DNA from: DAHUXT01 sp036378295
Lineage (GTDB): Bacteria; Chloroflexota; Ktedonobacteria; Ktedonobacterales; JADMIN01
Assembly (NCBI GenBank): GCA_036378295.1
Contig: DASUWS010000061.1
Coordinates: forward strand, 1-24,685
Direction of reading: 5' to 3'
Length of the DNA: 24,685 nt
The notes under the pieces: model-generated
What the model was told of the DNA's origin: nothing
The model's input: the letters and a program-made list of their open reading frames with translations, nothing else
Database searches by the model: none
Shown here: in pieces, positions 1 to 7,400 of the stretch
Numbering within the stretch: the first letter of the stretch is position 1
How the letters are laid out: every line of letters begins with the position of its first letter
Made by a program: the position numbers and the translations under genes

Positions 1-159
1 GCCCATGCGACTCCGCTGCCTACCTACATCGACCGCGATTTGCTGCAGTATGACCGTGTGTGGGCGGCGGCAGGCACGCCCAATGCCGTCTTCCCCATTG
101 CGCCCGATGAGCTACAGCGCATCACAGGCGCCACAGTGGCAGACCTGGCGGCCCTGTAA
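1..159 (+). CDS. YbaK/EbsC family aminoacyl-tRNA deacylase, C-terminal part
   Basis: The reading frame is open from the first base of the window and ends with TAA at 157-159, giving the last 52 residues of a protein whose start lies outside. The stretch PTYIDRDLL followed by VWAAAGTPNAVFPIAPDEL and a final TGATVADLAAL matches the C-terminal pattern of the YbaK/EbsC/ProX family. Members of this family hydrolyse mischarged aminoacyl-tRNAs such as Cys-tRNA(Pro) or Ala-tRNA(Pro) in the cytosol. The substrate cannot be told from this fragment. The gene converges on the minus-strand operon ending at 165, with only 5 nt between the two stop codons. Family assignment is fairly secure; the exact specificity is unknown. 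Confidence 0.75.
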   Translation, partial: AHATPLPTYIDRDLLQYDRVWAAAGTPNAVFPIAPDELQRITGATVADLAAL

Positions 160-164
160 CCACC

Positions 165-974
165 TCATACCACTGTCGCGCCCACAAGCCAGTCTGGATG
201 CGCCAACCAGACTCCCGCAAGCACGATCAGTACGATTCCGATGGCCTGGCGGGTACGCCCACTCACGACATCTTCGGACACGAGGGTCTCGGCGCACATG
301 ATACCGGTCAGGGCAACCATCCAGCCGAGACCACCCACACCAATGCCAAACAAGACGAGCATGAGCGCCCAGCAGCAGCCAATGGAATCCACCGCATGGC
401 GCGCACCAAGCCGATACGCTGAGCGCGCGCGCATGGCATCCTCTCCCGCAAGCGCCTCAGGGCGAGCACGGCAATGCGCGAGATACATTAGTTTCTGGCT
501 GCTGAACTGGAAGACACCCGCGAGCGCGAGTGTCGCAGCGCCAATGAGAGAAGCATGCGACGCAAGCCACGGCCAGGCATCAACCAGGCGGTGAATCAGG
601 GTATCCCCGGCGAAGGCGAGGACCCCAAACACAGTCCACAGGCCGGCGTAGCCAAGCAAGAACATCATGATTGCTCGATGTGGCAGCCGGGGAGCATGAG
701 GCCCAGCCAGCGAAGCCACGATGCATGTCGTGATGAACGGCGTGCTGGTGGGCATCATCATCGCCGCGATCATGACTTGCCAGCCCACCAGAAACACAGC
801 CAGGGCCAGCGGCCAGGGAAATCCGCTTTCTTCCAGCAGGAAGTGGTGATCGATGAGCAAGCGCTGCCCCGTCAGCGTCGCAAGGATTGCCAGTATCCAG
901 GCGACGCCAACGAGCAGCCAGGGCCAGTGGATACGCCGAGGCGGATTGCTTTGCCGGGAGAACTCCGTTGCCAT
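165..974 (-). CDS. DUF2182 family integral membrane protein
   Basis: The protein is 269 aa with about six or seven hydrophobic segments (for example near residues 19-37, 54-77, 100-122, 141-158, 198-226 and 243-258). Hallmarks of DUF2182, annotated in databases as a predicted metal-binding membrane protein, are MIAAMMMPT at 68-76, QKLMYLAHCR at 160-169 and HAVDSIGCCWALM at 193-205. Family members usually carry a pair of cysteines around the YLAHCR position; here only one is left. The start at 974 is chosen because a GAGGAG ribosome binding site lies 6 nt upstream. The frame is open further upstream but there it only mirrors the neighbouring gene. It is the last gene of a three-gene minus-strand operon, 64 nt after the redoxin gene. 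Its function is unknown; the context suggests a membrane redox or metal-related role (inference). Confidence 0.8.
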   Translation of the reverse strand: MATEFSRQSNPPRRIHWPWLLVGVAWILAILATLTGQRLLIDHHFLLEESGFPWPLALAVFLVGWQVMIAAMMMPTSTPFITTCIVASLAGPHAPRLPHRAIMMFLLGYAGLWTVFGVLAFAGDTLIHRLVDAWPWLASHASLIGAATLALAGVFQFSSQKLMYLAHCRARPEALAGEDAMRARSAYRLGARHAVDSIGCCWALMLVLFGIGVGGLGWMVALTGIMCAETLVSEDVVSGRTRQAIGIVLIVLAGVWLAHPDWLVGATVV

Positions 975-1038
975 GCGAATCTCCTCGCCTGCCAACCACG
1001 CGGCAACACGCACGGCTGCAGGACAGCGGCATATCCGC

Positions 1039-1563
1039 CTAGCGCACGATAGCACACCCAAACGGCTGCGTTTCCGGCACCCGAACGGGCGAGCCAGCGA
1101 ACAGATCACGCAACGCATTTTCCAGGTCACTCGTCTTCGCCCGCGCCGGGTCGCGGGTATCGTCGATGCGCCCCTTGTAGACCAACTGCCTCGCAGCATC
1201 CAACAGGAAGACGTGCGGCGTACTGATCGCGCCGAATTGCGCGGCGACACCGCCATCCGCATCTTTGAGATAGGGAAAGTTGAAGCCCTTCGCACGCGCG
1301 CGGCGCACCATCTCCTCAAACGTGTCGGGCGGCGAGAGATACGGGTTGTTGGCATTGATCGCGACGAATTGCACTCCAGCCTTGCCGTATCGCTCCTGCA
1401 AACCGATCAGCCGGTCCTCATTGGCTTTGACGGTCGGGCAGCCAGTGCAGATAAACGCGACGATCAGCACTGGATGGTGTGCAAAGGATGAGAGTGAGTA
1501 GCGCCTGCCATCAATACCTTGCAGGTTCTGGAACCTGGGCGCTTTCTGACCAATTGCCAGCAT
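1039..1563 (-). CDS. Thioredoxin-like redoxin (AhpC/TSA-type fold) with CxxC motif
   Basis: This is a soluble protein of 174 aa from the ATG at 1563. It has the order of elements of the cytosolic thioredoxin-family/redoxin group: an N-terminal IGQKAPRF strand, the active-site motif CTGCP at residues 39-43 (CxxC), then VKANEDRLIGLQ, QFVAINANNP, FNFPYLKD and STPHVFLLD with the cis-proline at about residue 116. It ends in VPETQPFGC, a tail common in this group. The likely role is thiol-disulfide exchange or peroxide reduction; the physiological partner is not known. A GTG at 1572 would overlap the upstream stop codon as GTGA and is an alternative start. I prefer the ATG because family members normally begin just before this IG-x-KAP strand. 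It is the middle gene of the operon, 5 nt after the upstream gene. Confidence 0.82.
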   Translation of the reverse strand: MLAIGQKAPRFQNLQGIDGRRYSLSSFAHHPVLIVAFICTGCPTVKANEDRLIGLQERYGKAGVQFVAINANNPYLSPPDTFEEMVRRARAKGFNFPYLKDADGGVAAQFGAISTPHVFLLDAARQLVYKGRIDDTRDPARAKTSDLENALRDLFAGSPVRVPETQPFGCAIVR

Positions 1564-1568
1564 CGCGG

Positions 1569-2198
1569 TCACCGTCCTCGACCGAAAACGCGTGCAAGCC
1601 CCCTACGCTGATGCGCCGTCGCGATGGCCGCTGACTGTGCCAGCGAGAGCGTGGCGAATCGCTCAGGGAACTGTTTGAGAATACCATCGGCAAGGGTGTC
1701 TGATACCGTCATAATCTCCGTGAAGATGTCATCGAACGCAACAACATCCTCGTCCCACTTACCCGTGAGACGCGCCACCGCCTCATCTTTGGTCAGCTTC
1801 AGATGAACTTTGAGCAGATCGAGCACATCGTCCTTCGGCCAGTGCGGATTGGCGCTGCTCAAGAGACCAGCGATCTCATCGGCATTGTGCGTCCAGCGCT
1901 CGTCGTGCCGCTGGAATTCGGCATCATCGCCCGCCTTGGCGGCGTTGAGGAGGTCCACCGCGATGAGGATGTGCTGCTTGAGTAGGTCGGTGAGTTGCGT
2001 TGCGGCTGCCTGGCCATAGAACGGAACGATGGCATTGCCGATATGCTCCTGGTTCTTCAGCAGGCGATTCGCGGCTGCGCTCGCATCAGGTCCGTCGCTG
2101 GCGAAGGCAACAATGTACTGACGTGTCCAGATGACATGATCGGCCCAAAGCTTGCGGAGAGCCGCTCGCAACGTGCATTGCGCGTCATTTGCTGCCAT
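1569..2198 (-). CDS. Helical protein of unknown function, first gene of redoxin-DUF2182 operon
   Basis: This is a 209-aa soluble, mostly alpha-helical protein without signal peptide or membrane segment. It resembles a family of hypothetical proteins that I recall from Bacillus-type Firmicutes. Their shared pattern is LW-x2-HV-x-WTR near residues 17-26, then LL-x-NQ-x2-IGNAI, FYG, a KQHILIA helix, HDERWTHNADEIA and LKLTKDEAVARLTGKWDEDV. Repeated His, Asp and Glu residues on helices would allow metal binding, but that is only an inference. The start at 2198 is supported by AAAGGG 8 nt upstream. A TTG at 2228 is also in frame but lacks such a site. The gene is tightly coupled to the redoxin gene (their ends meet at 1563-1572), so co-transcription is likely. 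Function unknown. Confidence 0.75.
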   Translation of the reverse strand: MAANDAQCTLRAALRKLWADHVIWTRQYIVAFASDGPDASAAANRLLKNQEHIGNAIVPFYGQAAATQLTDLLKQHILIAVDLLNAAKAGDDAEFQRHDERWTHNADEIAGLLSSANPHWPKDDVLDLLKVHLKLTKDEAVARLTGKWDEDVVAFDDIFTEIMTVSDTLADGILKQFPERFATLSLAQSAAIATAHQRRGLARVFGRGR

Positions 2199-2478
2199 GA
2201 CAGATGCCCTTTCTCGCTCGCGCCCCAACCAGATTCCCGCGCAGATGCGGACAGGTCAAGACGCCTCCACGTCCGACGCGCGCTGGCGCCGGTAATCCAC
2301 TGAACCTGCGTGATGGTCACGCATCCACACAGGTAACCACAATAAGTCAATGACTTTATGCACTTATTACCGCGATGGGTTACACATCTTGGATACGCAT
2401 CATGGGGAGACGTGGTGGATCCGGGAAAAATCGGGAGGAATCAGGGAACAGTCTACCAACACTCCAGCCACGAAAGAA
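2199..2478. other. Intergenic region upstream of the three-gene minus-strand operon
   Basis: No convincing gene is seen here. The stretch must hold the promoter of the operon starting at 2198. The only notable signal is the palindromic AT-rich block at 2341-2368, which contains a TTGACT box on the minus strand at 2350-2345. The hexamer 17 nt downstream of it (TGGATG) is a poor -10 box. A plus-strand frame from 2350 to 2583 has no family resemblance and was not accepted. Confidence 0.4.
2341..2368. promoter_or_regulatory. Nested inverted repeats, possible operator
   Basis: Two overlapping symmetries lie here. AAGTCA at 2344-2349 and TGACTT at 2351-2356 form a perfect 6-1-6 palindrome. AATAAGT at 2341-2347 and ACTTATT at 2362-2368 form 7-bp arms spaced by 14 nt. 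The block is more AT-rich than its surroundings and lies 143 nt upstream of the minus-strand start at 2198. A repressor or activator binding site for that operon is a reasonable inference, but no regulator gene is adjacent. Confidence 0.3.
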
Positions 2479-2500
2479 CCTCGCCCGCTGACGGACGAGG
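2479..2500. terminator. GC-rich hairpin, possible terminator
   Basis: CCTCGCCCG and CGGACGAGG form a 9-bp stem (one G-T pair) with a 4-nt loop. On the minus strand it is followed by TTCTTTCGT, a weak T-rich tail. It lies downstream of the tRNA and its better terminator, so it may be a second stop for that transcript or a decaying element. Confidence 0.3.
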
Positions 2501-2512
2501 CGTATAGGGGTA

Positions 2513-2542
2513 AATTTGTTCGGCATGCCCGCGAGGACTCGA
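2513..2542 (-). repeat. Partial copy of tRNA-Arg 3' end plus flank (att-like remnant)
   Basis: This 30-nt stretch is a near-exact direct copy of 2661-2689, which covers the last 19 nt of the tRNA-Arg gene (acceptor and part of the T arm), the encoded CCA and 7 nt of 3' flank. It has two substitutions and one inserted base. Copies of a tRNA 3' end are typical of integrase attachment sites, but a decayed tandem tRNA copy would also fit. Only 148 bp separate the two copies, so no island is left between them. Confidence 0.55.
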
Positions 2543-2612
2543 TACGCCCGCGCCAACTCGCTGGCTGGCCGAGGCGGCGGTAGGGAGCACGCTCCGTGGC
2601 CTTGGCCGGAGC

Positions 2613-2643
2613 CCAAAAGAAACAAGCCGTTGTAAACCGGCTT
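2613..2643 (-). terminator. Rho-independent terminator of tRNA-Arg
   Basis: On the minus strand AAGCCG (2643-2638) and CGGCTT (2629-2624) form a 6-bp stem with an 8-nt loop, followed by GTTTCTTTT. It lies 25 nt past the encoded CCA end of the tRNA and fits an intrinsic terminator for that transcript. Confidence 0.6.
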
Positions 2644-2667
2644 TAGAAGCAATGCGTTTCAATTTGT

Positions 2668-2743
2668 TGGCGTGCCCGAGAGGACTCGAACCTCCGATCT
2701 CTGGCTCCGCAGGCCAGCGCTCTATCCACTGAGCTACGGGCAC
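2668..2743 (-). tRNA. tRNA-Arg (anticodon GCG), CCA encoded
   Basis: On the minus strand the acceptor arms GTGCCCG (2743-2737) and CGGGCAC (2678-2672) pair fully. The anticodon stem CTGGC/GCCAG encloses the 7-nt loop CTGCGGA, so the anticodon is GCG, which reads the arginine codon CGC (and CGU by wobble). The D loop carries A20, an arginine identity element. The T arm has the usual GGTTCGAGTCC. The discriminator base is G and CCA is encoded at 2670-2668. Most bacteria read CGU/CGC/CGA with tRNA-Arg(ACG) modified to inosine, so GCG is unusual. A promoter at 2784-2812 and a terminator at 2613-2643 make it a single-gene unit. Confidence 0.95.
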
Positions 2744-2783
2744 GTATCTGGGCGCTACTCTGAGAGCGGCGCCCACGACCGAT

Positions 2784-2812
2784 AGCTTATCATCTGGCGC
2801 GCGAAAAGTCAA
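2784..2812 (-). promoter_or_regulatory. Promoter of tRNA-Arg
   Basis: On the minus strand TTGACT (2812-2807) is followed after 17 nt by TAAGCT (2789-2784), about 40 nt before the mature tRNA 5' end. The -35 box and spacing are good; the -10 box is only fair. Confidence 0.45.
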
Positions 2813-2886
2813 ACGTGATGCCCAACGCACGCCACATGTGAGCCAAATGCCCGCGCTCTCGTCACATAGGGGACGCTCGCTATGGC

Positions 2887-4374
2887 TTACCAATCGTAGC
2901 CACTCATGGCTGACCACTCATCCTGCGTCGTCGTCTGCCACTCGTAGAAGCCGATGCCTATGCAGCCAAGATCGTGTGCCGTGCGCAAATCAGCGGTAAT
3001 TTCTTCGGCAGAAGGCGCGTTTTCCCATCCCGTGGAAGCTGGCGAATACATATCATAGGTCTGGCCTGTCTCCTCGATGGGGAGCGGCGTACCGCCCTCA
3101 ACGGCCATCGCGGCCCGAATTGTCTGAATCGAGACACTGACGAAGCGATCCACGGCTTCATCGTCGTATTGCCGGTCCTTGCGGCTGTGCCAGTAATCCA
3201 TCGGAGCAATGACGTTGAAGCTGGCCGCAATCGCCGCGTAAGGATAGCCGGGACGCGCGAATGGATGGAAAACCGAGGCGACGAGCAGCTCGTTCGGGCC
3301 GAGTATGGCACGCGCAAGCTGGCCGTAGGTATAGACGCTGGCGCCATTCGTCACCTCCTCGATGTCCATCAACAGACCATCGGGGCGATCGCCGGACGGC
3401 GTGTGGTAGTCGGCGACGAGTTTGGTCATGCGCGCATCATCACCGACGTTGTCGAGATTGGTGTATATCCAGGCGATCACTGTCAAGCCAGCTTTATGGG
3501 CGACAGGGAGCAGACGGTCCAGCGAGTTCTGCGCGTAGAAGCCGAACCGGGTGATGGCGACTTCAGTGTAAATATGGGTAATCCCGGCCTTTTTCGCCGC
3601 CTGCACCAGCGCATTGACGTCGGAGTGATGGACGAGGTAATTCGTGCCATACATGCCCTTGCCCGCCATCTTCGCCCAGATTGGCTGCCCGTTCACGGTA
3701 TGCGTCGCGGGGTCGGGCAGATCCATGCGGATGTTGCCGCCCCAAATCCACCCGGATCCCTTGGGCGTCGTAACCATGTACCACGGGCTGCCATCGGCGT
3801 CGCTTGCCCAGGCGGAATATGTCACCGCGGTGCCGGTCGAAAGCGTCGCAACCGGCATGGACTGCTCGCCCGGACTCGACACAACCGTGGCAGGCATCGT
3901 CACGAACGCGCGTCCTTTGAGCGGAAATGGCCCGCGGTCGGTCGGCAGCGGACTCGAGAGCGCTGGGGGCAGGCCGGGATAGTCACAGCCATTATCGCGG
4001 ACACCCGCGGGGAACGTGGCTGACACTTGAGCGGAGGGAATGTAGCCGTCGATTCCGCTCCAGATCGAGACATGCGCCCAGCGTTGCGCGCCAGCGCTCA
4101 CCTCGCCAAGCGACTTCACATCGGTGCCGGGTAATAACTGTGTCAACAGCGTCGAGTGGGTATCCGGGCTGGCATAGACAGGCGTGCATGGCTTCTGCGC
4201 ATACAGCATGCTATCTGCCAGTGGCCGCGCCAGCGCTGACGGTCCCGTTGGGACTATGTACGCAACGACGGAAAGACACAAAGCGACGAGCACCGCGCCG
4301 CGCTCCAACCACCTCACCAGCCTGTTCAACCACTCTGAACGCGCTCCATACCGCCCTGCTCGTCGCACTCTCAC
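2887..4374 (-). CDS. Exported SH3-domain protein with glycoside-hydrolase-like TIM-barrel domain
   Basis: The protein is 495 aa from a GTG start; a second GTG lies two codons later, and GGGGTAGG upstream serves either. A hydrophobic segment at about residues 27-46 acts as signal or anchor, so the rest lies outside the membrane. Residues about 58-115 (VYASPDTHSTLL, LPGTDVKSLGE, WAHVSIW, GYIPSAQV) look like a bacterial SH3 domain. Residues about 150-215 repeat the pattern (GTAVTYSAW, WYMVTTPKGSGWIW). From about 235 to the end the sequence reads as a putative glycosidase barrel: GTNYLVHHSDVNALVQAAKKAG, HIYTEVA, LTVIAWIYTNLD, DGLLMDIEEV with acidic residues D337, E339 and E340, and APMDYW. It likely binds and cleaves a cell-wall or surface polysaccharide; the substrate is not predictable. 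It lies 76 nt downstream of smc on the same strand and may share its transcript. Confidence 0.7.
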   Translation of the reverse strand: MRVRRAGRYGARSEWLNRLVRWLERGAVLVALCLSVVAYIVPTGPSALARPLADSMLYAQKPCTPVYASPDTHSTLLTQLLPGTDVKSLGEVSAGAQRWAHVSIWSGIDGYIPSAQVSATFPAGVRDNGCDYPGLPPALSSPLPTDRGPFPLKGRAFVTMPATVVSSPGEQSMPVATLSTGTAVTYSAWASDADGSPWYMVTTPKGSGWIWGGNIRMDLPDPATHTVNGQPIWAKMAGKGMYGTNYLVHHSDVNALVQAAKKAGITHIYTEVAITRFGFYAQNSLDRLLPVAHKAGLTVIAWIYTNLDNVGDDARMTKLVADYHTPSGDRPDGLLMDIEEVTNGASVYTYGQLARAILGPNELLVASVFHPFARPGYPYAAIAASFNVIAPMDYWHSRKDRQYDDEAVDRFVSVSIQTIRAAMAVEGGTPLPIEETGQTYDMYSPASTGWENAPSAEEITADLRTAHDLGCIGIGFYEWQTTTQDEWSAMSGYDW

Positions 4375-4450
4375 CGCTGCTACCTACCCCTCAGTGACAT
4401 AGTCTCGCACGCTCTCGCACCACATCAGCCGCCGCCGCGCGTGCCTGGGT

Positions 4451-7400
4451 CTACTGCGTTACCGGGACTTCCGCCAGTTTCATCGACAGAACACGCGATA
4501 CGCTATCACCACCCATCGAGACGCCATAAATCGCGTCGGCATGCGTCATCGTCACACGGTTATGGGTGATGACGATGAATTGCGTGCGCTCGGCCAGAGT
4601 CTGTAGAATCTCGCAGAACCGCACGACGTTCGCCTCATCGAGCGCCGCGTCTACCTCGTCGAGGAGACAAAACGGCGGCGGATTCGTTTCGAGCAGGGCA
4701 AAGAGCAGAGCGGCTGAGACCATAGCTCGCTCGCCCCCAGAGAGCAGGGAGAGGTCCTGAACTTTCTTGCCGGGAATCTGCACAAACACCTCGACACCGC
4801 CGAATCCGGGCCGCTTCGGGGCAACGCGTTCTTCGGCCTCCTCGTCATCCTCGGCTGGGTCGCGCCGTGGCGCCGTCAACTCCAGCCGCGCCGAACCGCC
4901 GCGAAAGAGCGTGGTGAAATGCTGCTGGAACCGCTCGTTGACCACCTGAAATGTTTCCTCGAACTGCCGCCGCATGGTGGCGTCCAGCTCGACGATGATC
5001 GTGCGGAGGTTTGCGGATGCCTGTTCCATATCACGTATCTGGCTTGAGAGGAAGTCATAGCGCGTCTTTAGCTCCTCGTAGGCCTGCGGCGCATCGGGAT
5101 CGTAGCCACCGAGGTTCTTGATTCGCGTGCGAAGCTGGTCTATCTGGCGCCGCAGCTTGGTCATCTCCTCGGGTGAGAGCGCCTCGTTCTCGGCGCTGTG
5201 GTCATCGGCCAATCCGTCGAGCTGTGCCTGCGGGTCGCTCTCGTCTTCGTCTCCCGCGAGGTCTTCACGGAACTGCTGTACCAGGGTCTCGATGGCGTCG
5301 CGCGCGCGCTGCGCTTCGACCATGACGCGGCGATACTCCACCTCAAGCCGGGCCAACTCTTGTCGCTCGGCGTTTTGCCCGCGTTCCAGGTTGAGCGCCT
5401 GCTGTTCTAGCTCACTCTGGTGCGTATCCATAGCCCGCAATTGCTCCCCCAGCGACTGCGCGCGCTCGCGGGTTTCGGCAATCGTGGACTCCTGACTGGC
5501 GATGAGATCGGTCAATTCACGTTGCTGGCTTGCGAGTGCCTGTATACGGGCGGCGCGGCGGGCCAACTGCGTCTCCAGCTCGCGCACCTGACCGCGCACC
5601 TGTTCCAGGCGCTGTGTCACCACACGCACTTCCTGTTGTTGAAGCGCCAGCGTCGTGCGCGCCTGCGTCAATTCGTCCTGCTGCGCCCGGTTGCGCTCTA
5701 CCATGTCATCCATCACGGCCTGGATGTCTTCGATGCGCTCCGTCGCCTCTCGCTGAGCGCGCTCCTGCTCGGCCACACGCTCACCAGTTGCCGCGATCTC
5801 CTGTTCGATGCCCTTCACTTCGCTAGCAAGCTGATCAGCAACCGACTCGCCAACATGGACCTCGCTCTGGGTGCGCTCGAAATCGCGCTGCAGCGCTGTC
5901 ACTGTGCGCGCGATTTCCTGCGCGTTTTCTTCGGCACGCTGAAGCTCACTGCCAAGTTGCTCCCCCTGCTGTCTGCGCTCCTGCTGGAGAAGGGATGCAC
6001 GGTCATGCTCCTCGCGCGTCTCAGCCACAAGGTTGGTCAGCCGCTCGATCTCGCCCGGAAGCTCGCGCAGCTCACGCTCACGCGCCAGCAGGCTTGCCTC
6101 GCTTCCACCAGTGCCCGGTGATGTTGAGGTAGAGATGCGGGAGCCGCCTCGCATCCAGCCGTGTGGATGGATCACTTCACCGTCGAGCGTCACGAGGGGC
6201 ACTGGCGGTGGTTGCTCGCCCCACTGGGTCGTCACGACTGCCAGATCGCGGACGATGTATGCATCCTTGAGCACTCGTGCCAAAGCGCCTCGGAGTTCCG
6301 GGGCGCACTCCAGCGCGTCGCGGACGAAGCCATAGAACCGCTTGCCGTCGGCCTTCGGCATATCAGGTATTGCGCGCTGTGCTTCAGATTCATCGAGCCA
6401 GAGCATCGTCGCCCGGCCGCCGCCTCGCTCGCGCAGCCAGCGCGCCGCCCTCTGCGTGTCCCGACGGGTAGATAGAACCGCCGCGTGCAGGAAGCTGCCC
6501 AACGCCGCTTCCAGCGCTGCCTCCAGGCCATCAGGAGCGCTGATCAACTGCGAGACCACGCCGATCACCTGAGGCGTGTCCGCGTCCGTGGACTGAAGCA
6601 GCGTCCGTAGCCCCTCGCTGAACCCTTCCATATTGCGGCGCCACTCTTCGAGCAGCGCCAGGCGATCCGCCCTGGCCCGCCGCTCGCGTTCGCTGTCACC
6701 TATCGCCGCACGCAGCCGCTCCAATTCCAGTTGCGCCCCGGCAATCTCGTGGCTCAGGTGCTCCCGCTGGCCGACCAGCGCCTCAACCACCTCGCGCGCC
6801 TGCTCGAAGTCCTTCCGGCGCGCTGCCAGTGTCTGTTCCGCCGTTTCTAGCTTGCGCCGAAGCTCCGCCACCGACTCGCGCCTGGCATCGAGCGTGTGAT
6901 TGCGCTCGGCGAGCTGGCGCTGCAGCCGTGAGAGTTCCGTCTGTGCCGCGCCCAGGCGCGCCTGCACCTGAATGACATCACGCTGCGCGGCACGCAATCG
7001 TGCCTCTTCACGCTCCTGCTCCTGGCGAGCGGCATGACCAGCGCGCTCGAAGCCCTCCAGCCTGAGAGCTGTCGCATCGGCGGTTTCGCCTGCCAGCGAG
7101 ACCTGCGCTTCCAGCGCCTCAACATGAGCTCGCCCCGCGAGGAGCGCCTCTTCTTGCTGCTCCTGTTCAATACTGGTATCGCGTTGCTGCTGTTCCACAC
7201 TCGCCACTCGCTCACGTGCCACCGCAAGCTCGCGCTCAGCCGTCTGCAAGGCATCCATCGCGGCCCCACGCTCCCGGCGCAGTTGGGCGATCTGTCCCAA
7301 CAGTCCTTCGCGCTCCTGCCGCAGTGCCGCAATCCGCTCGTCCTGCTCGGCCAGCAACGCCTGAAGCTGCTCGATGTGCGCGGAAAAATCGCGCTCGGCG

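Noticed and set aside
975..1355. In-frame N-terminal extension of the DUF2182 gene (396-aa frame)
   Set aside because: It runs antiparallel to nothing but overlaps the redoxin gene in another frame, is Arg-rich and unlike any family; GAGGAG fixes the start at 974.
2350..2583. 77-aa plus-strand frame
   Set aside because: It crosses the palindrome, a hairpin and the tRNA-derived repeat, has no ribosome binding site and no family likeness.
2974..4023. 349-aa plus-strand frame
   Set aside because: It is antisense to the SH3/glycosidase-like gene, with Arg/His/Gly-rich composition typical of a GC-rich shadow.
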